Positions 51,943 through 61,237 of a stretch of DNA of 64,000 nucleotides are shown one piece after another. Within the stretch, counting starts at the first letter, position 1; the number at the start of each line of letters is the position of its first letter. The notes beneath the pieces are model-generated. The model did no database searches. It worked only from the letters and a program-made list of their open reading frames with translations, and was not told the origin of the DNA. Source of the DNA: an uncultured Clostridia bacterium (lineage in GTDB: Bacteria; Bacillota; Clostridia; CAKSNL01; HGM11501); NCBI GenBank assembly GCA_934476235.1, contig CAKSNL010000005.1, positions 1-64,000 on the forward strand, written 5' to 3'. The position numbers and the translations under genes are program-made.

Positions 51943-52848
51943 ATGCAGAGAAAAAAGATATTTAAAACGGGGATTTTTATTATATGCCTTATTGCGGCGG
52001 CGTATTTCGGCGTCCGCATGGCTTTTTTGATGTCGGCGCCTTTTCAGCGTGTCAATACAGGAAATGAGATCGACAGGGTCGAGGTCAATAACGGAAATGT
52101 AATCATAAACGTGCTCGTTATGGGTCTTGATAAGGACGAGACAAGGACCGACACACTTATTTTTATGAGCTATAACAGCGCAAACGGCAAATGCTTTATG
52201 ATGAGTATTCCGCGCGACACTTATGTTCACATCAACGGTAACAGGGTGCTCATTAACGAAGCGTATACGCACGGCGGGGCGGAGGCAACGATCAAGAAGG
52301 TCAAGGAGATCATAAATCTTCCTGTAAACTATTACGTTGTGTTCACCTTCCAGGATTTCAGAGATGTGATCGACGGGCTCGGCGGAGTCGAGTTCGACGT
52401 TCGTCCTCAGGGTTATTATTATGACGACCCGTATCAGGACCTTCACATCAGTATTCCCGGAGGGCACCAGATATTGGACGGCGAGAAGGCGGAAGGGCTT
52501 GTAAGGTTCAGAGCCGACTATGCTATGGCGGATCTTGACAGAGTCGAGATTCAGCGCCAGTTTGTCAAAGCCGTTATCGAACAGAAGCTTAATAAAAAGT
52601 ATATAAGGGCAATTCCGAAGATATATGCATCGCTTTCGGACAGCCTTAAGTCAAACCTTTCGCTTGATGAAATTTTGGATTACAGCAAGGAGATTTTATC
52701 TGCCGGAGTGACATCGTTTGATATGTATACAATGCCGCATACAATATCGGGAATGCATGTTTTGCCGGATGAAGAGGGAATAAAAGCGCTTGTGGATCAG
52801 TATAAGGCTGAAAGCGAAGCGGCATTAGTGGAAAATAGCCAAAAATAG
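51943..52848 (+). CDS. LytR-CpsA-Psr (LCP) family cell wall ligase
   Basis: The 301-residue protein has one N-terminal membrane helix (about 9-29) and an extracellular LCP domain with TRTDTLIFM, SIPRDTYVHI and RFRADYAMADLDRVEIQRQ, which hold the Arg and Asp residues that bind the lipid pyrophosphate. LCP enzymes attach teichoic acid or polysaccharide to peptidoglycan. ATG 51943 is chosen because GGAGG lies 5 nt upstream. Confidence 0.92.
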   Translation: MQRKKIFKTGIFIICLIAAAYFGVRMAFLMSAPFQRVNTGNEIDRVEVNNGNVIINVLVMGLDKDETRTDTLIFMSYNSANGKCFMMSIPRDTYVHINGNRVLINEAYTHGGAEATIKKVKEIINLPVNYYVVFTFQDFRDVIDGLGGVEFDVRPQGYYYDDPYQDLHISIPGGHQILDGEKAEGLVRFRADYAMADLDRVEIQRQFVKAVIEQKLNKKYIRAIPKIYASLSDSLKSNLSLDEILDYSKEILSAGVTSFDMYTMPHTISGMHVLPDEEGIKALVDQYKAESEAALVENSQK

Positions 52849-52898
52849 TTAAAATTTTAACGAGAGTGTATGCTTTTTGTTGAAATTAAATCTTTTAC

Positions 52899-52927
52899 TT
52901 GCCAAGCGTTAAGAAAAAGGTTATAAT
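52899..52927 (+). promoter_or_regulatory. Promoter for the cyclophilin gene and gap
   Basis: TTGCCA (52899-52904), 17 nt and TATAAT (52922-52927) lie 21 nt before the cyclophilin start. Confidence 0.8.
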
Positions 52928-52948
52928 AATATAGAGAGGCATGGTTAT

Positions 52949-53587
52949 ATGAAGAAAATAGTTGCACTCATCGCAGCGCTTGCCCTTGTTTTTACGCTTT
53001 CTTCGTGCAAACTGAAGGAAGAGGGAGAAGTGTTGACCGATGGAAACGAAGGTGCCGGCGGCACCGCAAACGACATGGCAGAGGAGGAGCATCCGATGGT
53101 TACAATATCGGTCAAGGATTTCGGCGATATGGTTTTTGAGCTTTATCCCGAGTACGCACCCGAGACGGTGCAGAACTTTCTGGATCTTGCCGAAAGCGGA
53201 TTTTATAAGGATCTTACATTCCACAGGATATACAAGGGATTTATGATACAGGGCGGTTCGACCGACGGTATGGGAATGGCGGGCTCCGATAAGACGATAA
53301 AGGGTGAGTTTTCTGCAAACGGAGTGGACAACCCCTTAAGCCATGAAAGAGGAGTTATCTCCATGGCGCGCACGAACGACCCGGACAGTGCAAGCTCGCA
53401 GTTCTTTATATGCGATGCGGATTCAACGTTTTTGGACGGGCAGTATGCGGCGTTCGGAAAGCTCACGGAAGGGTATGACGTGCTGGACGCGATAGCGTCT
53501 GTTGAGGTTACGGCAAATCCTTATTCCGGCGAAAAATCACAGCCTTTGGTTGCACCGGTGATTGAAAATATCACCGTTAACAAATAA
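52949..53587 (+). CDS. Peptidyl-prolyl isomerase lipoprotein (cyclophilin type)
   Basis: The 212-residue protein starts with a lipoprotein signal peptide (LSSC lipobox, Cys20) and has a cyclophilin domain from about 50 with FHRIYKGFMIQGG and SSQFFIC, which bind the proline. It assists folding of exported proteins outside the membrane. An acidic linker (about 22-48) precedes the domain. Gap follows after 30 nt with no terminator between. Confidence 0.92.
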   Translation: MKKIVALIAALALVFTLSSCKLKEEGEVLTDGNEGAGGTANDMAEEEHPMVTISVKDFGDMVFELYPEYAPETVQNFLDLAESGFYKDLTFHRIYKGFMIQGGSTDGMGMAGSDKTIKGEFSANGVDNPLSHERGVISMARTNDPDSASSQFFICDADSTFLDGQYAAFGKLTEGYDVLDAIASVEVTANPYSGEKSQPLVAPVIENITVNK

Positions 53588-53617
53588 TCTATAATATCTT
53601 TTAGGAGGATGTTGAAA

Positions 53618-54631
53618 ATGGTTAGAGTAGGTATAAACGGTTTTGGACGTATCGGTCGTCTGGCTTTCAGACAGATGTTCGGAGCAGAAGGCTATGAGGT
53701 TGTTGCAATCAACGATCTTACAAGCCCGAAGATGCTTGCGCATTTGCTCAAGTACGATTCTTCTCAGGGAAGATATGCTCTCTGCGATAAGGTAACAGCT
53801 GACGAGGATTCCATCACTGTTGACGGAAAGAAGATCAGAATTTACGCTGAGAAGGACGCTGTAAATATTCCCTGGGGCGAGCTTAACGTAGACGTTGTAC
53901 TTGAGTGCACAGGCTTCTACACATCCAAGGAAAAGGCTTCCGCTCACTTACAGGCAGGCGCTAAGAAGGTAGTTATTTCCGCTCCCGCAGGAAATGACCT
54001 TCCCACTATCGTTTACAATGTAAACCATGAGTCACTTACAAAGGATGACAAGATTATATCTGCTGCATCCTGCACAACAAACTGCCTTGCGCCCATGGCT
54101 GACGCGCTTAACAAATATGCGCCCATCCAGTCCGGTATTATGTGCACAATCCACGCTTACACAGGCGATCAGATGACACTTGACGGTCCTCAGAGAAAGG
54201 GCGACTTAAGAAGATCCAGAGCGGCTGCGGTAAACATCGTTCCCAACTCGACAGGTGCTGCAAAGGCAATCGGTCTTGTTATTCCCGAGCTTAACGGCAA
54301 GCTTATAGGATCTGCACAGAGAGTACCCACTCCCACAGGTTCCACCACAATTCTTACAGCGGTTGTAAAGGCTGACAATGTAACCAAGGAAGGCATCAAC
54401 GAGGCTATGAAGGCTGCTTCCAACGAGTCCTTCGGTTACAACACCGATGAGATCGTATCTTCCGATATCGTTGGTATGAGATTCGGTTCTCTCTTCGATG
54501 CAACTCAGACAATGGTTGCAGAGATCGGTGACGGACTTTATGAGGTACAGGTAGTTTCCTGGTATGACAACGAGAACTCTTACACCAGCCAGATGGTAAG
54601 AACAATTAAGTATTTTGCTGAGCTCGGCTGA
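53618..54631 (+). CDS. gap: Glyceraldehyde-3-phosphate dehydrogenase
   Basis: The 337-residue glycolytic enzyme oxidises glyceraldehyde-3-phosphate with NAD. INGFGRIGR is the NAD loop and SCTTNCLAP holds the catalytic Cys. ATG 53618 is chosen because AGGAGG lies 9 nt upstream; ATG 53609 overlaps the site. Codon use is more biased than the neighbours, as expected for a highly expressed gene. A strong terminator follows. Confidence 0.97.
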   Translation: MVRVGINGFGRIGRLAFRQMFGAEGYEVVAINDLTSPKMLAHLLKYDSSQGRYALCDKVTADEDSITVDGKKIRIYAEKDAVNIPWGELNVDVVLECTGFYTSKEKASAHLQAGAKKVVISAPAGNDLPTIVYNVNHESLTKDDKIISAASCTTNCLAPMADALNKYAPIQSGIMCTIHAYTGDQMTLDGPQRKGDLRRSRAAAVNIVPNSTGAAKAIGLVIPELNGKLIGSAQRVPTPTGSTTILTAVVKADNVTKEGINEAMKAASNESFGYNTDEIVSSDIVGMRFGSLFDATQTMVAEIGDGLYEVQVVSWYDNENSYTSQMVRTIKYFAELG

Positions 54632-54654
54632 TTAAAGCGGTTATAATGCATATG

Positions 54655-54688
54655 AAAACGCGCGGAATTATTAATTCCGCGCGTTTTT
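54655..54688 (+). terminator. Terminator of gap
   Basis: AAAACGCGCGGAATT pairs with AATTCCGCGCGTTTTT around a 2-3-nt loop, just after the gap stop. Confidence 0.92.
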
Positions 54689-54720
54689 GCCTGCTTAAAA
54701 CAAAAAACTTTATTGTTCAC

Positions 54721-54747
54721 TAATTGTTTACTTAAAATAAACAATTA
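54721..54747. promoter_or_regulatory. Inverted repeat upstream of the yybS promoter
   Basis: TAATTGTTTA (54721-54730) and TAAACAATTA (54738-54747) form a perfect 10-bp dyad with a 7-nt spacer, ending 4 nt before the -35 box. It could be an operator. Confidence 0.5.
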
Positions 54748-54751
54748 TGTT

Positions 54752-54780
54752 TTGACAAGAGGTGTAAAATGTGGTACAAT
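54752..54780 (+). promoter_or_regulatory. Promoter of the yybS-rplI-dnaB operon
   Basis: TTGACA (54752-54757), 17 nt and TACAAT (54775-54780), a near-perfect SigA promoter. Confidence 0.88.
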
Positions 54781-54833
54781 AAATTATTATAATGCAAATG
54801 GTATGTTTAAATAATGTTTAGGGAGTTTTTTTG

Positions 54834-55727
54834 TTGAATAAGGCAGTATTGAGATATATCTGGGTCCTGGCGGTGATAACCGTCATGGCGGCGCTTTTTA
54901 ATTCTGAAATAACACTGATAATCGCCGCATCCGTCTTTGCGGTAGCCGCTCTTTTGTTCCCTTTTGGGATAACGCTGATTGCGGCGGCACTCTGCATCAT
55001 TATATATGCTCTTCTGACGGTGGATCCGGCAGCCGGAGCAATAATGGCACTGTCCTTCATTCTGCCGGCGACGGCGATGGCGATGTCGCTCAGACTGAGG
55101 CAGGGTCTTTCGGTCATAATCGGCGCGGGCACTTTCTCTAATGCGTTTGCAATGCTTATGCTGTATTATTACGAATCCGTTAAAGAGCACACGACGGTAC
55201 AGGGGCTTTTGTCCGTTACAGTGCCTAAGTCTTTTTCGGGACAGATGGCGTCAATGGGATACGGGCAGCAGGAGATCGAAATGATCGAAACGGTGTGGAA
55301 AAGCATGTCGGTTCTGATTCCGGCGGTAATTATGATATCGGCGCTGATTTTTTCGTTTCTTGCTTTTGCTGGAATGAAAGCTATAATCAGGCGCACTGGC
55401 GGAAAGCTTGTCAATATCAGGGACTTTAAGGATATGCGGGCGGATGTGTCATTTACCGCGGTTGCCGTGCTTCTTACAGCGGCGCTCTTTTTCACGGAGG
55501 GTGCGGCAAACGGCGTTATCTTAAACGCACTTTATTTCATATATGTTTTATATATCGCTTTCGGCGCCGCCGCGTCGGTGAGAATTTTTAAAAGGCTCAC
55601 CAATCACGCTTTTCCGGCAGCTTTGATAACGGTTATGATTGGATTTTTCACTTTGGGAACCGGGCTTGTGCTTTTGGGAGTCATAAGCTCGTTTACAGGT
55701 AAAAATAAACCTATGGAAAGGAATTGA
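54834..55727 (+). CDS. yybS: YybS-like DUF2232 membrane protein
   Basis: The 297-residue protein has about eight membrane segments and the layout of DUF2232/YybS proteins, which lie before rplI and dnaB in Firmicutes. Its role is not established; transport or envelope sensing is assumed. TTG at 54834 (8 nt after GGGAG) is preferred over the TTG at 54831. It ends 6 nt before rplI. Confidence 0.75.
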   Translation: MNKAVLRYIWVLAVITVMAALFNSEITLIIAASVFAVAALLFPFGITLIAAALCIIIYALLTVDPAAGAIMALSFILPATAMAMSLRLRQGLSVIIGAGTFSNAFAMLMLYYYESVKEHTTVQGLLSVTVPKSFSGQMASMGYGQQEIEMIETVWKSMSVLIPAVIMISALIFSFLAFAGMKAIIRRTGGKLVNIRDFKDMRADVSFTAVAVLLTAALFFTEGAANGVILNALYFIYVLYIAFGAAASVRIFKRLTNHAFPAALITVMIGFFTLGTGLVLLGVISSFTGKNKPMERN

Positions 55728-55733
55728 CGGATA

Positions 55734-56183
55734 ATGAAAGTAGTATTGATTAAAGATGTGAAGGCTCAGGGCAAAAAGGGTGACATCATAAATGTCAGCG
55801 ACGGATATGCGAGAAATTTCCTCCTTCCGAGAGGGCTCGCAAAAGAAGCAACCAGCAATGCGTTAAACGACCTTAAGGGGCAGAAGGAGGCGGCACAGTT
55901 CCGCCATGACAGTGAGGTTGCCGCAGCAAAGGAAACCGCCGAAAAAATAAACGGCGTGACTGTTTCGCTTACTGCAAAAGCGGGGGAAAACGGCAAGCTT
56001 TTCGGGTCGATCACCGCGTCGGACGTTGCCGAGTCGCTCAAGATGCAGCATCACGTTGTTATAGAGAAAAAGAAATTTTCCATTCCGGACGGTATTAAGC
56101 ACACCGGAATAACAGAGGTGGAGGTTAAGGTATATCCCTCCATAACCGCGAAGATAAAGGTCAACGTTACAGCCGAGGGCTGA
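55734..56183 (+). CDS. rplI: 50S ribosomal protein L9
   Basis: The 149-residue protein has the L9 N-terminal domain (MKVVLIKDVKAQGKKGD and GYARNFLLPRGLA), a long central helix and the C-terminal RNA-binding domain. It binds 23S rRNA near the L1 stalk. Standard length. It is followed 16 nt later by dnaB. Confidence 0.97.
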   Translation: MKVVLIKDVKAQGKKGDIINVSDGYARNFLLPRGLAKEATSNALNDLKGQKEAAQFRHDSEVAAAKETAEKINGVTVSLTAKAGENGKLFGSITASDVAESLKMQHHVVIEKKKFSIPDGIKHTGITEVEVKVYPSITAKIKVNVTAEG

Positions 56184-56199
56184 TTTAAGAGGTGATTTT

Positions 56200-57516
56200 A
56201 TGGAGGGCAGACAGGCGCCCTATAATATGAGTGCCGAACAGGCGGTGCTCGGGTGCATGATATCGAATTCCAAGGCACTGTCCGAGGTTTTTACCGAAAT
56301 TAAGGCGGATGATTTTTATACCGAGGCACACAGGCTCATATTTGAGGCGATAAAGTCGCTTTTCGATACCGGTCAGGCGGTGGATATCGTTACCGTTTCC
56401 GGTGCGCTCGGGTCAAGACTCGAGATGGCGGGCGGTCTTAATTATCTGTCGCGCCTGGCTATGAGCGTTGTCACGACCGAGAATCTCTCGCAGCATATTG
56501 ATATAATCAAAAAAACGTCGAATATGCGAAAGCTTATTGAGGCGGCGGACCAGATATCGACAATGTGCTATGAGGGAAAAGAGGACGCCGAGGTGATTTT
56601 GGACCGGGCGGAGCAAAAGGTGTTCGAAATTGCCGAAAGCAGAGCGAACATGGGCTTTGTGCATATCAGAGACGTTCTTGTAAATTCGATCGACAATGTC
56701 GAAAAGCTCCGCGAGGCGGGAGGCAGAATAGCCGGAGTGCCGACGGGATTTTCTGACCTTGACAATATTTTGGCGGGTCTTCAGAAGTCGGACCTTGTTT
56801 TGGTTGCGGCGCGTCCCGCAATGGGAAAAACGGCGTTTGCACTGAATATGGCTCAGCATATTGCGATACACTCCAAAGTTCCGGTTGCAATTTTCAACCT
56901 TGAAATGAGCAAGGAGCAGATCGTTAACCGTATGATATGCAGCGAAGGGCTGGTTGAAAATAGTAAATTCAGAGTCGGCGATTTGAATGTGGAGGACTGC
57001 ACAAGACTTGCGCAGGCTATAGGAACGCTTTCCACGGCGCCCATTTATATTGATGATACCGCTGGTATCGGAATAAGTGAGATTAGGGCAAAATGCAGAA
57101 GGCTGGCACAGTCGGAAAAAGGGCTCGGTCTCATTGTGATAGACCATATTCAGCTTATGCAGTCGGGCAGAAAGTCGGACAGCAGGCAGCAGGAAATTTC
57201 TGAAATTTCCCGCTCGCTTAAGATCCTTGCAAAGGAACTGAACGTTCCGGTAGTTGCTCTTTCTCAGCTTTCCCGTGCGGTTGAATCAAGAACCGATAAG
57301 CGCCCCATGCTCTCTGACTTAAGAGAGTCCGGGGCAATCGAGCAGGACGCCGATATTGTTATGTTTTTATACAGAGACGCATATTACAATCCGGAATCGG
57401 AAAAGCACAATATTGCGGAATGTATAGTCGCAAAGCACAGAAACGGCGAAACGGGAAAAATCGAGCTTGTTTACAGGGGAGAATATGTCAGGTTTGAAAG
57501 TGTCTATAAAGGATGA
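56200..57516 (+). CDS. dnaB: Replicative DNA helicase DnaB
   Basis: The 438-residue protein has the N-terminal collar domain (AEQAVLGCMI) and the RecA-like motor with Walker A RPAMGKTAF, LEMSKEQ and SQLSRAVESR. It unwinds DNA ahead of the replisome. No intein is present. Its end overlaps the tilS start by 32 nt. Confidence 0.97.
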   Translation: MEGRQAPYNMSAEQAVLGCMISNSKALSEVFTEIKADDFYTEAHRLIFEAIKSLFDTGQAVDIVTVSGALGSRLEMAGGLNYLSRLAMSVVTTENLSQHIDIIKKTSNMRKLIEAADQISTMCYEGKEDAEVILDRAEQKVFEIAESRANMGFVHIRDVLVNSIDNVEKLREAGGRIAGVPTGFSDLDNILAGLQKSDLVLVAARPAMGKTAFALNMAQHIAIHSKVPVAIFNLEMSKEQIVNRMICSEGLVENSKFRVGDLNVEDCTRLAQAIGTLSTAPIYIDDTAGIGISEIRAKCRRLAQSEKGLGLIVIDHIQLMQSGRKSDSRQQEISEISRSLKILAKELNVPVVALSQLSRAVESRTDKRPMLSDLRESGAIEQDADIVMFLYRDAYYNPESEKHNIAECIVAKHRNGETGKIELVYRGEYVRFESVYKG

Positions 57517-58816
57517 CCTTGTTTTTAAAATAGGGACAGTCATAGAAGAGTACAATTTAATAAATCCGGGAGATGAAGTCATATCGGCGCTTTCTGGCGG
57601 GGCTGACTCTGTGGCGCTCCTTTTTGTGCTTTCGGCGTTGTCTGAAAAAATCGGATTTAAGCTCCGCGCGGCGCACCTTAATCACATGATAAGAGGAGCC
57701 GAGGCTGACCGTGACGAGGAGTTTGCAAGAAAGACGGCAGAAGCCTTAGGGGTCGAGTGCACCGTAAAGCGATGCGACATACCTTTTCTTTCAAAGGGAA
57801 GAAATATGGAGGAGACCGCGAGGGAGGAGCGCTACAGCTTTTTCTCGGAGCTCTCGGGAAAAAACGGAAAGGTTGCGGTCGCTCATAACTTAAATGACCT
57901 TGCGGAAACCTTTTTGATGCGTGTTGCGCGCGGAACGTCCGTTGCCGGGCTTTCTGGAATCAGAATAAAAAACGGCAGCATAATCCGTCCGCTTTTATTC
58001 ACTCCGCGCCCGGAAATTGAAGCGTTTCTTGAAAGAAACGGCATTTCTTATGTGACGGACAGTACGAATCTTTCTGACGATTACACGAGAAACAATATAA
58101 GGCACAACATACTTCCGCAGTTTTTAAGCCTTAACGAAAGCTTTTTATCCTCAGTTGCCAGAACGGCGAAAAAGGCAAAGGACGCCGCCGATTTCATTGC
58201 GCTTTCGGCAAAAGAAAGCTACGGTGCGGTAACGGAGAATATTGATGTCGAAAAAATAAAGGGTCTTCACAATGCGTTAAAGGACTATATTATATCGGAA
58301 AGCGCATATTACGCCGGGATGAAGGAAATATCGGACAGGAATATTTCGGACATAAAAAAGCTTATTTTGCTGCCGTCGGGCAAAAAAATTCAGCTTTCCG
58401 GAATGTATGAGGCGACGAAGATATATGATAAAATAAAAATAGGCAAAAGAAAAGAAGATAAAAATTATAATTATGAGCTTAAAATCGGAAACAATTATAT
58501 AGTAGAGGCAAACTACACCGTAACGCTTGAGAAAAGCGACCGCGGGATAGATTCGGATAAGGTAAAGCTGCCGCTTTACGCAAGACCCAAAAGAGAGGGC
58601 GATTCATTTTATCCGGTCGGCGCGGGCGGTGAAAAAAAGCTGAAAAGGCTTTTTACAGACCTTAAGTTCCCAATAGATAAGAGAGGCAGATATCCCATTA
58701 TAACGGACAGTGAAAAGATCGTTTTTGCTTTAGGACGCGCAGATGAGGGCGCAGTGTCCGACAGCGCGACGAAAAATGCGATTACGATAAAAATTACAGA
58801 AGGGGAATTACGATGA
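57485..58816 (+). CDS. tilS: tRNA(Ile)-lysidine synthetase
   Basis: The 443-residue protein modifies the CAU anticodon of tRNA-Ile2 to read AUA. SALSGGADS is the PP-loop, followed by HLNHMIRG and RNNIRHN, then TilS C-terminal domains. ATG 57485 lies inside the end of dnaB, with GGGGAG upstream; TTG 57494 is an alternative. It overlaps hpt by ATGA, the classical tilS-hpt-ftsH order. Confidence 0.94.
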   Translation: MSGLKVSIKDDLVFKIGTVIEEYNLINPGDEVISALSGGADSVALLFVLSALSEKIGFKLRAAHLNHMIRGAEADRDEEFARKTAEALGVECTVKRCDIPFLSKGRNMEETAREERYSFFSELSGKNGKVAVAHNLNDLAETFLMRVARGTSVAGLSGIRIKNGSIIRPLLFTPRPEIEAFLERNGISYVTDSTNLSDDYTRNNIRHNILPQFLSLNESFLSSVARTAKKAKDAADFIALSAKESYGAVTENIDVEKIKGLHNALKDYIISESAYYAGMKEISDRNISDIKKLILLPSGKKIQLSGMYEATKIYDKIKIGKRKEDKNYNYELKIGNNYIVEANYTVTLEKSDRGIDSDKVKLPLYARPKREGDSFYPVGAGGEKKLKRLFTDLKFPIDKRGRYPIITDSEKIVFALGRADEGAVSDSATKNAITIKITEGELR

Positions 58817-59352
58817 ACAAGGATTTGGAAAAGATATTGGTAACCGAGGAGGAACTTGACAGAAAGACCACCGAGATTGCCGCAAAAATTTCAAAGGATT
58901 ACGAGGGCAAGAACCTTTTTATGATAGGCATATTAAAGGGCGGAGTCGTTTTTGCGTCCGATTTGCTTAAAAAAATTACCGTGCCGATGGAGATTGACTT
59001 TATGGCGGTATCGAGCTACGGCAAGGAGAGCGAGACCTCGGGCGTTGTCACGCTTAAAAAAGATATTGACAAAATGCTTACGAACCAGGATGTTTTAATT
59101 GTTGAGGACATTGTCGACAGCGGATATACCATGGCGTACTTAAAGCGCCTTTTAGCTGACAGAAATGCGTCGAGCGTTAAGATATGCACGCTTTTAAACA
59201 AGCCTTCGCGCAGAAGAGTGGATATTGACATAGACTATTACGGATTTGAAATTCCCGACGAATTCGTTGTCGGATACGGCTTGGATTATGACGAGAAATA
59301 CAGAAATCTGCCGTATATCGGAGTTTTGGATCCTAAGATATACACAAAATAA
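58813..59352 (+). CDS. hpt: Hypoxanthine phosphoribosyltransferase
   Basis: The 179-residue enzyme makes IMP or GMP from hypoxanthine or guanine. VEDIVDSGYT is the PRPP loop and FMIGILKGGVVF the N-terminal motif. Translation is coupled with tilS by the ATGA overlap; ftsH follows 16 nt later. Confidence 0.95.
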   Translation: MNKDLEKILVTEEELDRKTTEIAAKISKDYEGKNLFMIGILKGGVVFASDLLKKITVPMEIDFMAVSSYGKESETSGVVTLKKDIDKMLTNQDVLIVEDIVDSGYTMAYLKRLLADRNASSVKICTLLNKPSRRRVDIDIDYYGFEIPDEFVVGYGLDYDEKYRNLPYIGVLDPKIYTK

Positions 59353-59368
59353 TCAAGGGGGTATTTTT

Positions 59369-61219
59369 TTGGACAAAAACGTAAGGGGGCTTATAGCGGC
59401 AATCGCAATTTTGATTGCCATGAGCCTGTCGTACATGTTTATAATCGGGCAGGTGCCGAAGCAGGAAATTCTTTATTCAGACCTCGTTAAGGACATAAGC
59501 GCAGGGAAGATCGAGCGCCTTGAAATTACCGATTCAAGAGCAAAGGCAACCTACAGTGAAAAAAATGAAGACGGCAGAAATAAGGTCGTAATATACGATA
59601 TCCCGTCAAAGGAGCTTTTATATGCACAGACCGGGGAGGAAATGGATAAGCAGATAGAATCGGGCAGTCTCATAGTGTCTTATCCTGAGGAATCGTCGGC
59701 TTATGCATGGCTTTCGCTCCTGTCGCCGTTCTTTATCATAATAGTAATAGCCATAATCTGGAGCTTTATGATGAAAAACGCCGGAGGCGGAGCCGGAGCG
59801 ATGAACTTCGGGAAGATTAAGACCAAGGCGGCGGTTCCAGAAAACAAAAAGGTAACGTTTGCCGATGTTGCCGGGGTTGAAGAAGAAAAAGAGGAACTTA
59901 CAGAGATTGTCGAATTTCTTAAAAATCCGAAAAAATATACCGACCTCGGAGCAAGAATTCCCAAGGGAGTGCTTTTGATAGGACCTCCCGGAACAGGAAA
60001 GACCCTTTTGGCGAAAGCAGTTGCCGGTGAGGCGAACGCTCCGTTTTTCAGCATAAGCGGATCGGATTTCGTTGAAATGTTCGTCGGTGTCGGAGCTTCG
60101 AGAGTGAGAGACCTTTTCGAACAGGCAAAGAAAAATCAGCCGTCTATCATATTTATTGACGAGATAGACGCGGTCGGACGGCACAGAGGAGCGGGACTCG
60201 GAGGCGGACACGACGAGAGGGAGCAGACGTTAAATCAGCTCCTTGTTGAGATGGACGGATTCGGAGTTAACGAGGGCACCATCGTGCTTGCCGCGACCAA
60301 CAGAGCGGATATATTGGACCCCGCGCTTATGCGCCCGGGAAGATTTGACCGTCAGGTCTATGTCGGCTATCCCGACCAGAAGGCGAGACTTGAAATATTA
60401 AAGGTTCACGCAAAGAATAAACCGCTCGGAAAGGATGTTGACCTTTCCGTAATAGCAAAGACGACATACGGATTTACCGGTGCCGATCTTGAAAATCTCT
60501 TAAACGAGGCTGCGCTCCTTGCGGCACGCGAAAACAGCCGCGAGATAAGCCAGCATGACTTGGACGACGCTATGTTAAAGGTTGTTATGGGACCGGAGAA
60601 AAAGTCCAAGGAAATGCAGGAGAAGGACAAAAAGAAGACCGCATATCACGAGGCGGGACACGCGGTTGCCGCAAAGTGCCTGCCTACACAGGATAAGGTT
60701 CATCAGGTTTCGATCATTCCGAGAGGAAGAGCCGGCGGATTCACGATGTCGCTTCCCGACCACGACAAGCCTTATATTTCCAAACAGGAAATGTTTGAGG
60801 ATATCGTAATGGCGATGGGCGGACGCGTTGCCGAGGAAATGATATTCGGGGAGATCAACACCGGCGCGTCAAGCGATATTCAGCACGCAACGAAAATTGC
60901 AACGGATATGGTCACCAAGTACGGCATGAGCGAAAAGCTCGGTTCCAGAAGCTTCGGTTCAAACGAGGAGATATTTATAGGAAGAGACTACGGTCATGCC
61001 CAGAACTATTCGGACGCGACTGCGGCGCTTATTGATGAGGAAGTTGACGCACTTATCGAAAACGGATATAAAAAGTGCAAGGAGATACTCACCGAGCATA
61101 GGGATAAGCTTGAGGCGGTTGCAAAAGCTCTTATAGAAAGAGAAGTTCTCACGGGAGAAGAATTCCTGGAGGTTTATAACGGAACAGTAAGCACCGAGGA
61201 TGAAAAAGAGGAAAACTGA
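59369..61219 (+). CDS. ftsH: ATP-dependent zinc metalloprotease FtsH
   Basis: The 616-residue membrane protease has two membrane helices (about 7-25 and 112-130), an AAA ATPase with GPPGTGKT and IIFIDEID, and the zinc site HEAGH. It degrades misfolded membrane and regulatory proteins. TTG 59369 follows AAGGGGGT; an upstream in-frame ATG lies inside hpt. Confidence 0.95.
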   Translation: MDKNVRGLIAAIAILIAMSLSYMFIIGQVPKQEILYSDLVKDISAGKIERLEITDSRAKATYSEKNEDGRNKVVIYDIPSKELLYAQTGEEMDKQIESGSLIVSYPEESSAYAWLSLLSPFFIIIVIAIIWSFMMKNAGGGAGAMNFGKIKTKAAVPENKKVTFADVAGVEEEKEELTEIVEFLKNPKKYTDLGARIPKGVLLIGPPGTGKTLLAKAVAGEANAPFFSISGSDFVEMFVGVGASRVRDLFEQAKKNQPSIIFIDEIDAVGRHRGAGLGGGHDEREQTLNQLLVEMDGFGVNEGTIVLAATNRADILDPALMRPGRFDRQVYVGYPDQKARLEILKVHAKNKPLGKDVDLSVIAKTTYGFTGADLENLLNEAALLAARENSREISQHDLDDAMLKVVMGPEKKSKEMQEKDKKKTAYHEAGHAVAAKCLPTQDKVHQVSIIPRGRAGGFTMSLPDHDKPYISKQEMFEDIVMAMGGRVAEEMIFGEINTGASSDIQHATKIATDMVTKYGMSEKLGSRSFGSNEEIFIGRDYGHAQNYSDATAALIDEEVDALIENGYKKCKEILTEHRDKLEAVAKALIEREVLTGEEFLEVYNGTVSTEDEKEEN

Positions 61220-61237
61220 TCGGGGAATAATAAATTT

